Shown: positions 1 through 4,231 of the stretch, piece after piece
Position numbering within the stretch: position 1 is the first letter of the stretch
Layout of the letters: each line of letters begins with the position of its first letter
Source: DATJFQ01 sp035495555
GTDB taxonomy: Bacteria; Acidobacteriota; Vicinamibacteria; Vicinamibacterales; 2-12-FULL-66-21
Direction of reading: 5' to 3'
Assembly (NCBI GenBank): GCA_035495555.1
Contig: DATJFQ010000086.1
Coordinates: 1-7,604, forward strand
DNA: 7,604 nt
Notes under the pieces: model-generated
Database searches by the model: none
Told to the model about the DNA's origin: nothing
What the model saw: only the letters and a program-made list of their open reading frames with translations
Program-made: the position numbers and the translations under genes

Positions 1-380
1 TCAATCGAGAAGCGATCGCCGGCGCGCACGTCCGCCCGCGCCGCCGCTCCGTCCGCCATCTCGATGACGGCAAAGCTCCGCGGCGACAGGGCGATCCGCC
101 ACGGCCGGAGCCCGCGCGACACCTTCCGCACGGTCCCGTCCTTCGCGACGAAGAAGACGTCGATCGTGAACTTCATGAAAAACGTGTGCACACCGTTGCA
201 CGGCGCGATCACGAGCGCATGGCCATCGGAAAGTCCGGTCCGGCCCAGAAGGCCCTTGTTGCGCGTCTGCCGCTCGAACGCCGGCTCGAGGCGAGTAGCA
301 ACAAGCGCACCCGTCCGCTGGTTGCGCAGTACGAAAGATGCGTCGGGAGATTTGATCAGCGGCGAGAGAAATGAGGCCAT
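1..380 (-). CDS. DUF192 family protein, C-terminus cut by window edge
   Basis: Read on the minus strand from ATG at 380, this frame gives 126 residues and is still open at the window start, so the C-terminus is missing. The family signature is clear: RNKGLLGR at residues 40-47, then a hydrophobic stretch and HTFFMKFTIDVFFVAKDG at 65-82, matching the family's 'RxxGLMxR ... WMKnTxixLDvxFid..G' pattern, and RGLRPWR at 89-95. DUF192 proteins are small single-domain beta-rich proteins, usually about 110-160 aa, with no well-established biochemical role; many carry a signal peptide, but none is visible here. An in-frame TAA lies 17 codons upstream of the ATG with no other ATG, GTG or TTG between, which fixes the start; no good Shine-Dalgarno is seen. 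It lies 243 nt downstream of the sigma-54 activator on the same strand, so co-transcription is possible. A longer overlapping frame (1-597, minus) has no family features and is a shadow. Confidence 0.88.
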   Translation of the reverse strand, partial: MASFLSPLIKSPDASFVLRNQRTGALVATRLEPAFERQTRNKGLLGRTGLSDGHALVIAPCNGVHTFFMKFTIDVFFVAKDGTVRKVSRGLRPWRIALSPRSFAVIEMADGAAARADVRAGDRFSI

Positions 381-623
381 TTGTTTGTCGCCGAACCGCG
401 GCAGGTGCCGGCGCGCCAGTCGAGGGAATAGTTAGTGCACCGCCGCACAGCTCTGAGGCGATGGGGCCCCCGCTCGGCCAGCCCCACTTCGTGCTCGGCG
501 ACCAAAAAGACGCGTCGACGAGGAGTCGCCTCCGCGCGAAGCGGGGCACCCCGTCCTCGCCCCCATCGCATGCGGTGGCGCGGCAGCGCCAAAGCATTCA
601 AGCGATTCGCCGTTTGCGAACCG

Positions 624-1784
624 CTAATTCTGCCGCTCCGGCGCGTCGCCCTGCGGGTTCAGCGGCGGCAAAAGCAGGCGCCGCACTTCCTCGGGACTCC
701 CCTCGCCGATCCGGAACTCGCGGAAATCCACCTTGCAGTCGTGCGCCGCGAGGAAATTGTGGAAGCGCTGGTAGTCGCGCTCGTCCATGCCGAACAGCCG
801 CAACACCGCTCGATAGCTCCCCCTCGTCGTCCGCAGGCCCTTGCGCACCAGTTCACGGATGTCGTGACGCGTGATGTCGCGCGCGAGGAACAGCGGGTGA
901 ACATGCGTCCAGAACGAATAGCCGCCGTTCACCAGGGCGTCATAAAGATCGTCGGAGATCTGACGGCGGCGCTCACGGCGCTGCACCAGCGCATCGGTGG
1001 CGTGCACGCACGCGGGAAGGTGCGCGACGTCGATGACGGGCGTCGCCGATTGCCAGACGGCCTGCTCGACGATGTTCTGCAGCTCGCGGACGTTGCCGGG
1101 CCAGCGATAGCGTTCGAGCTTGTCGAGCGCCGCGGGCGTGAACTGCACCGGGGGCTTGCGGTTGCCGGCGAAGTGCGCGACGAGATGCGGGATGTCCGAC
1201 CGGCGCTCGCGCAGCGGCGGAACGTGAATATGGATGACGCGAAGGCGATAGAGCAGGTCTTCGCGGAACTCGCCAGCGGCCACGCGCTCAGGGAGATTGC
1301 GGTTGGTCGCCGCGACGACGCGGACGTCCACGTGCTTCATCCGCTCGGACGAGCCGACGCGCTGCAGTTCGCCCGTTTCGAGAAACCGGAGGAGCAGCGC
1401 CTGCATCCGCAGGCTCATCTCGCCGACTTCGTCCAGAAACAGCGTACCGTGGTGCGCGAGCTGCAGCTTGCCCGGCTTGTCGCGATACGCGCCGGTGAAG
1501 CTCCCGCGCTCATGGCCGAACAACTCCGATTCGAGCAGCGTCTCGGTCAGTCCAGCGCAGTTGACCGCCACGAACGGGCCCTGCACGCGATTCGAGTCGT
1601 CGTGGATGGCGTGCGCGATTACGTCCTTGCCGACTCCGCTCTCTCCCGTGAGCAACACCTTCGCGTCCGACGCCGCCGCACGCCGGGCGAGATGCACGAC
1701 TTCCAGCATCTGTGGACTCGTAGCGACGACGGTGCGTCGAGTCTGATTCAACGAAGGGGAGATGGCGAGAGTCACGCTAGACAT
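624..1784 (-). CDS. Sigma-54-dependent transcriptional activator (EBP-1), no receiver domain
   Basis: A 386-aa bacterial enhancer-binding protein: an AAA+ ATPase that remodels the sigma-54 RNA polymerase closed complex. Visible motifs are Walker A GESGVGKD (47-54), the sigma-54-contacting loop GSFTGA (94-99, a GAFTGA variant), Walker B GTLFLDE (113-119), AATN (158-161), FREDLLYRLR with the arginine-finger region (173-182) and sensor II WPGNVREL (228-235). Only about 20 residues precede the AAA+ core, so there is no receiver, GAF or PAS domain; like PspF it must be controlled by a partner protein, by expression level or not at all. The C-terminus (about 276-356) lacks an obvious classical Fis helix-turn-helix and instead carries a helical domain with GGYSFW and RGSYRAVLRLFGM, shared with EBP-2. 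It is roughly 80% identical by eye count to EBP-2 across about 160 core residues. It is divergent from EBP-2. The ATG at 1784 has only a weak ribosome site. The function class is secure; the target genes are unknown. Confidence 0.95.
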   Translation of the reverse strand: MSSVTLAISPSLNQTRRTVVATSPQMLEVVHLARRAAASDAKVLLTGESGVGKDVIAHAIHDDSNRVQGPFVAVNCAGLTETLLESELFGHERGSFTGAYRDKPGKLQLAHHGTLFLDEVGEMSLRMQALLLRFLETGELQRVGSSERMKHVDVRVVAATNRNLPERVAAGEFREDLLYRLRVIHIHVPPLRERRSDIPHLVAHFAGNRKPPVQFTPAALDKLERYRWPGNVRELQNIVEQAVWQSATPVIDVAHLPACVHATDALVQRRERRRQISDDLYDALVNGGYSFWTHVHPLFLARDITRHDIRELVRKGLRTTRGSYRAVLRLFGMDERDYQRFHNFLAAHDCKVDFREFRIGEGSPEEVRRLLLPPLNPQGDAPERQN

Positions 1785-1945
1785 GTAAGGACGTGTGCAG
1801 AGACTAAACGCCAGGCACCCATCGAAGCGAACCCACGCGATCGCTCGATTGGCGTCGACGAGTAGAACTTCTTAGATGAAATAGTCGTCGCGCGAAACGG
1901 AAGGCCGGCTCTGGGAAAGTCGCCTTCACCGCGGACTAGGCAACG

Positions 1946-1973
1946 ATTGTACGCGGTCATTTAAAAAAGTCTA
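1946..1973 (-). promoter_or_regulatory. Candidate sigma-70 promoter for EBP-1
   Basis: On the minus strand TAGACT (1973-1968; 4 of 6 matches to TTGACA) is followed after 16 nt by TACAAT (1951-1946; 5 of 6 to TATAAT). It sits in a locally AT-rich patch with a T6 run between the boxes, in an otherwise GC-rich gap, and points at EBP-1. The implied leader is about 155 nt. No -24/-12 element with correct spacing was found upstream of EBP-1, so this is the better candidate. It is based on sequence match only. Confidence 0.4.
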
Positions 1974-2073
1974 CTTATTTCTGCACAGGCACTTGCCCAA
2001 AACTCAGCCATTGCGGGGCGCGAGTCCCAGTTACAGCCTCCAGTTTCCGGTTTTCGCGTTCCGGAGGCCAGGC

Positions 2074-2115
2074 GCTGGATACTGGCGACTGGCGACTGGC
2101 GACTGGCGACTGGCA
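2074..2115. repeat. Heptamer tandem repeat (ACTGGCG)n
   Basis: Six consecutive 7-bp units: GCTGGAT, four perfect ACTGGCG copies (2081-2108), and ACTGGCA. The period of 7 is not a multiple of three, and the array lies outside any gene, so it is not a coding repeat. Short intergenic heptamer arrays of this sort occur in several GC-rich soil bacteria and can arise by replication slippage. No regulatory role is evident; the array lies about 120-160 bp upstream of the small membrane-peptide gene. Confidence 0.9.
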
Positions 2116-2231
2116 TCTTCCACATTCCAGCCCTGACCAGACTAACGTTTACCCTCGGCGCCTTCCGCTCCCGCTAAGTCGTTGAAAACGCATCGTGCGC
2201 TCAGGCATCGTTGTTGATATCCGTAAGGCGC

Positions 2232-2414
2232 ATGACGGATTTGCACGAACGCCTCGCCACCGCGCTCGTCATCATCGGCGTGCTCCTGCTGGCGACGATG
2301 ATGGGCAGCAACTGGCTGCCGTTGTCGGCGAATATGAACATGCCGGCGCACGCGACCTCGCGTCCGGACCTCCCCGACTGGCCGCGGCACGACGCGCCCG
2401 GACTCCGCGGATGA
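2232..2414 (+). CDS. Small single-pass membrane peptide, function unknown
   Basis: This frame encodes 60 residues that match no family I recognise. It begins MTDLHERLATALVII and has one hydrophobic segment at about residues 9-25 followed by a polar, proline-rich tail. A single membrane helix with a short cytoplasmic N-terminus is likely; since three of the first seven residues are charged and no small-residue cleavage site is obvious, an anchor seems more likely than a secreted signal peptide. The ATG at 2232 is chosen because AAGG lies just upstream (2225-2228, short spacing); an in-frame TTG at 2211 is an alternative giving seven extra residues. Its stop overlaps the start of the zinc-ribbon gene as ATGA (2411-2414), a classic sign of translational coupling, which supports both small frames being real. 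A membrane anchor working with a small zinc-ribbon partner is only a guess. Confidence 0.55.
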   Translation: MTDLHERLATALVIIGVLLLATMMGSNWLPLSANMNMPAHATSRPDLPDWPRHDAPGLRG

Positions 2415-2623
2415 CGCTCACGCTCGACCAGGACGCGGCGGACCCGCTGTTCCCCTGTCCCTACTGCGGTTCGACGGCAGTACACGTTATCGGCCACGGC
2501 CGGGTCTTCGTGCACTATCACTGCGCGGAGTGCCGCGAGACGTGGACCGGTGCGCGGTTCGACGAAGCGCGCCCGCGCACGCACACGAAGCGTGCGGACA
2601 CGAAACGCGTCGTGGTCCATTAG
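2411..2623 (+). CDS. Small zinc-ribbon protein
   Basis: A 70-aa protein with two CxxC knuckles: CPYC at residues 16-19 and CAEC at 38-41, spaced by 18 residues that include GHGRVFVHYH. This is the layout of a zinc ribbon, in which four cysteines hold one zinc ion between beta-hairpins; the residues after the second knuckle (RETWTGARF) also fit such folds. The C-terminal third (50-70) is basic and rich in Arg, Lys, Thr and His, which would suit nucleic-acid or acidic-partner binding. The start at 2411 is set by the ATGA overlap with the upstream membrane-peptide gene; a longer frame from 2195 would run through that gene in another register and has a low-quality Arg/Ala-rich N-terminus, so it is rejected. 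The partner and role are unknown. The position between two sigma-54 activators may or may not be meaningful. Confidence 0.7.
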   Translation: MTLTLDQDAADPLFPCPYCGSTAVHVIGHGRVFVHYHCAECRETWTGARFDEARPRTHTKRADTKRVVVH

Positions 2624-2712
2624 TGAACACGCCTTCGCGATCACAATCCCGAAATAGCCAGAATTTACCGCCTTTTCCTGCCATTTTCTGCTCTGAGATA
2701 GCTTCGCACGCG

Positions 2713-2729
2713 GTGTCCTAAAAGGACAC
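2713..2729. promoter_or_regulatory. Palindrome GTGTCCT-AAA-AGGACAC, possible activator site
   Basis: Perfect 7-bp arms around a 3-bp spacer, GTGTCCTAAAAGGACAC. It lies about 165-180 bp upstream of the -24 box at 2895, a usual distance for an enhancer of a sigma-54 promoter. There is no T-tract after it on either strand, so a terminator is unlikely even though it also lies about 90 bp downstream of the zinc-ribbon gene. The bound protein is unknown; EBP-2 or EBP-1 are the obvious candidates. Confidence 0.45.
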
Positions 2730-2800
2730 GCACACTTCTGCACCGGCCTGACAGCGCAACTTACTAGGTAATAAGCAGTTAGTCACTGACTGACGCTCCT

Positions 2801-2823
2801 GTATGTTCCAGTCCAGAACATAC
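2801..2823. promoter_or_regulatory. Palindrome GTATGTTC-N7-GAACATAC, possible operator
   Basis: Perfect 8-bp arms (2801-2808 and 2816-2823) separated by 7 bp, centred near 2812, about 70-95 bp upstream of the -24 box. The half-sites are 15 bp apart centre to centre, so they lie on roughly the same face or slightly offset along one and a half helical turns, as for dimeric regulators. The core GTTC-N7-GAAC has the same half-site letters as some LexA boxes but in inverted order, so I do not call it a LexA site. The sequence differs from the palindrome at 2713, so two different regulators may act here. Confidence 0.45.
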
Positions 2824-2894
2824 TCTGGCGCGTTACAAGTCTGTTCGCGCTGCCATATCGCACATTCAGCAGACTTTACGGGCCGAAGCTCGTC

Positions 2895-2910
2895 TGGCCC
2901 TCCACTTGCC
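2895..2910 (+). promoter_or_regulatory. Candidate sigma-54 (-24/-12) promoter of EBP-2 operon
   Basis: TGGCCCTCCACTTGCC matches the sigma-54 consensus TGGCAC-N5-TTGC at the invariant positions: GG at 2896-2897 and GC at 2908-2909, exactly 12 bp apart, with TGGC and TTGC both intact. The mismatches are A to C at the fifth consensus position and G to T at the seventh. Predicted transcription start is near 2920, giving a leader of about 45 nt before the ATG at 2966. It precedes a sigma-54 activator gene, which suggests autoregulation. Confidence 0.55.
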
Positions 2911-2965
2911 CTTAAGGGTGGCGCAGGCTTCCTCCCCGCCTGCGGACAAGGAGTGCGAAGGGTTG

Positions 2966-4195
2966 ATGCAGAGCGCAAGCGAACTGGTGCACGGACAGGC
3001 GGATTTCGACCTCCCCGGCGGGAAGCCGGTGGTGATCGCCGCCAGCCCCTTGATGCGGGAGATTGAAACCCTCGCGCGCAAGGCGGCCGTTGGTGAAGCG
3101 AAGGTCCTCGTTACCGGCGAGAGCGGAGTCGGCAAGGACCTGATCGCTCGCCTCGTGCACGTGAACTCCCGGCGCGCCACCGGTCCATTCGTTGCCGTCA
3201 ACTGCGCGGGGCTGACGGAAACGCTGCTCGAATCAGAGCTGTTCGGACACGAGAAAGGCAGCTTCACCGGCGCGTATCGCGACAAACCGGGCAAGCTGCA
3301 GCTCGCACACCGCGGCACGCTGTTTCTCGACGAAGTCGGCGAGATGAGCCTGCGCATGCAGGCGCTGCTGCTCCGCTTTCTCGAGACCGGCGAAATCCAG
3401 AGCGTCGGCGCGCACAACGCGTCGACCAAGGTGAATGTCCGTGTGATCGCGGCGACCAACCGGAATCTGTCGGACCGGGTCGCCGCCGGCGAGTTCCGGG
3501 AGGACCTGCTCTATCGCTTGCGCGTGATTCAGATACATGTTCCGCCGCTTCGCGATCGCCGCGAAGACGTCCCGGTCCTCATTCAGCACTTCATCCGCAA
3601 GAGCGGCCGTCAGCTCCGCATCACAGACGATGCGATGCAGACGCTGCTCCGATACCGCTGGCCCGGCAACGTCCGCGAACTCCAGAACGTCGTCGAGCAG
3701 GCGCTCTGGTCCGCGGACCACGACTTCGTCGACGTCCCGCATCTGCCCGACAGCGTCCGGAGCGGCGGCGACACGCTGAAGCCGCAGCGCGAACGGCGGC
3801 GCCAGGTGGCCGACGATCTCTATGAGGCGCTCGTCTCCGGCGGCTACTCGTTCTGGGAACACGTCCATCCGCTGTTCCTCGCGCGCGACGTCACGCGGCA
3901 CGACGTCCGCGAGCTCGTAGCCCGCGGACTGCGAACAACCCACGGCAGCTATCGATCGCTGCTCCGCCTGTTCGGGATGCCGCACACGGACTACAAGCGG
4001 TTCCACAACTTCCTGATGACGCACGGCTGCAAGGTGGACTACCGCGCATTCCGCGAAGGGAACGCCGAACTGCCGCGTCAGCCGCGCGTGCTGCTGCCGC
4101 CGCTGCCGGAATTGCGGCGACCCACCGTGGTACCGCCGCCGCTCGGGTCAGCTCAGCCGTATGAACAACCGTATGAACCTGTGCAGTCCGAGTGA
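2966..4195 (+). CDS. Sigma-54-dependent transcriptional activator (EBP-2), no receiver domain
   Basis: A 409-aa AAA+ activator of sigma-54 RNA polymerase and close paralogue of EBP-1. It carries Walker A GESGVGKD (51-58), GSFTGA (98-103), Walker B GTLFLDE (117-123), FREDLLYRLR (about 177-186) and WPGNVREL (232-239). About 24 residues precede the core, too few for a sensory domain. The C-terminal domain has GGYSFW, TRHDVRELV, HGSYRSLLRLFGM and RFHNFL in the same order as EBP-1, then RVLLPPLPEL and a Pro/Tyr/Gln-rich tail absent from EBP-1. The ATG at 2966 is preferred: AAGGAG lies at 2948-2953, 12 nt upstream. A start at TTG 2906 would overlap the -24/-12 promoter and add residues with no counterpart in EBP-1; TTG at 2963 is a minor alternative. 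The glycosyltransferase gene follows after 36 nt in the same frame, so EBP-2 probably heads and controls an exopolysaccharide operon. Confidence 0.95.
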   Translation: MQSASELVHGQADFDLPGGKPVVIAASPLMREIETLARKAAVGEAKVLVTGESGVGKDLIARLVHVNSRRATGPFVAVNCAGLTETLLESELFGHEKGSFTGAYRDKPGKLQLAHRGTLFLDEVGEMSLRMQALLLRFLETGEIQSVGAHNASTKVNVRVIAATNRNLSDRVAAGEFREDLLYRLRVIQIHVPPLRDRREDVPVLIQHFIRKSGRQLRITDDAMQTLLRYRWPGNVRELQNVVEQALWSADHDFVDVPHLPDSVRSGGDTLKPQRERRRQVADDLYEALVSGGYSFWEHVHPLFLARDVTRHDVRELVARGLRTTHGSYRSLLRLFGMPHTDYKRFHNFLMTHGCKVDYRAFREGNAELPRQPRVLLPPLPELRRPTVVPPPLGSAQPYEQPYEPVQSE

Positions 4196-4231
4196 CCTGC
4201 AACCGAAACTGTCATTGATTCCGATTGGTTT

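Larger units (their letters stand above)
1785..2231. other. Divergent intergenic region between EBP-1 and the small operon
   Basis: These 447 bp have no convincing gene. They hold the EBP-1 leader and promoter candidate (1946-1973, minus), an AT-rich patch around 1958-1982 and the ACTGGCG heptamer array (2074-2115). Short open frames here, such as the one on the minus strand at 1772-1960, show no family features or ribosome site. No clear promoter for the small plus-strand operon was identified, though TTGAAA at 2182-2187 is a possible weak -35 box. Confidence 0.6.
2624..2965 (+). other. Regulatory intergenic region upstream of EBP-2
   Basis: These 342 bp have no credible gene. In order they hold a modestly AT-rich start with no clear terminator for the small operon, a 17-bp palindrome (2713-2729), a short symmetric AGTCA-C-TGACT (2781-2791), a second palindrome (2801-2823), a -24/-12 promoter candidate (2895-2910) and the EBP-2 leader with AAGGAG at 2948-2953. 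The arrangement, with dyads roughly 70-180 bp upstream of a -24 box, is that of a sigma-54-controlled promoter with upstream activator sites. Confidence 0.65.

Noticed and set aside
576..591. Hairpin TGGCGC-GGCA-GCGCCA downstream of EBP-1 as a terminator
   Set aside because: The stem is only 6 bp and there is no T-run after it on the minus strand. It is not enough to call a rho-independent terminator.
435..1865. Open plus-strand frame of 476 codons
   Set aside because: It lies opposite EBP-1, is rich in Arg, Ala and Val, and has no family motif. It is the usual antisense shadow of a high-GC gene.
1772..1960. 62-codon minus-strand frame upstream of EBP-1 as a leader peptide
   Set aside because: It starts upstream of the predicted transcription start, has no ribosome site and no recognisable features, and runs into the EBP-1 start.
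1986..2015. Sigma-54 promoter for EBP-1 on the minus strand (TGGCTGAGTTTTGGGC and TGGGCAAGTGCCTGTGC)
   Set aside because: Both have GG-to-GC spacing one base too long, and sigma-54 spacing is strict.
2111..2128. Sigma-54 promoter for the small operon (TGGCATCTTCCACATTCC)
   Set aside because: There is no GC at the -12 position; the TGGC comes from the heptamer array.
2801..2823. LexA box
   Set aside because: The letters GTTC and GAAC are present, but the known alphaproteobacterial box is a direct repeat GTTC-N7-GTTC, and neighbouring genes are not SOS genes.
2906..2968. TTG start at 2906 for EBP-2
   Set aside because: It falls inside the -24/-12 promoter candidate, lacks a ribosome site, and adds 20 residues with no match in EBP-1. 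ATG 2966 with AAGGAG upstream is better.
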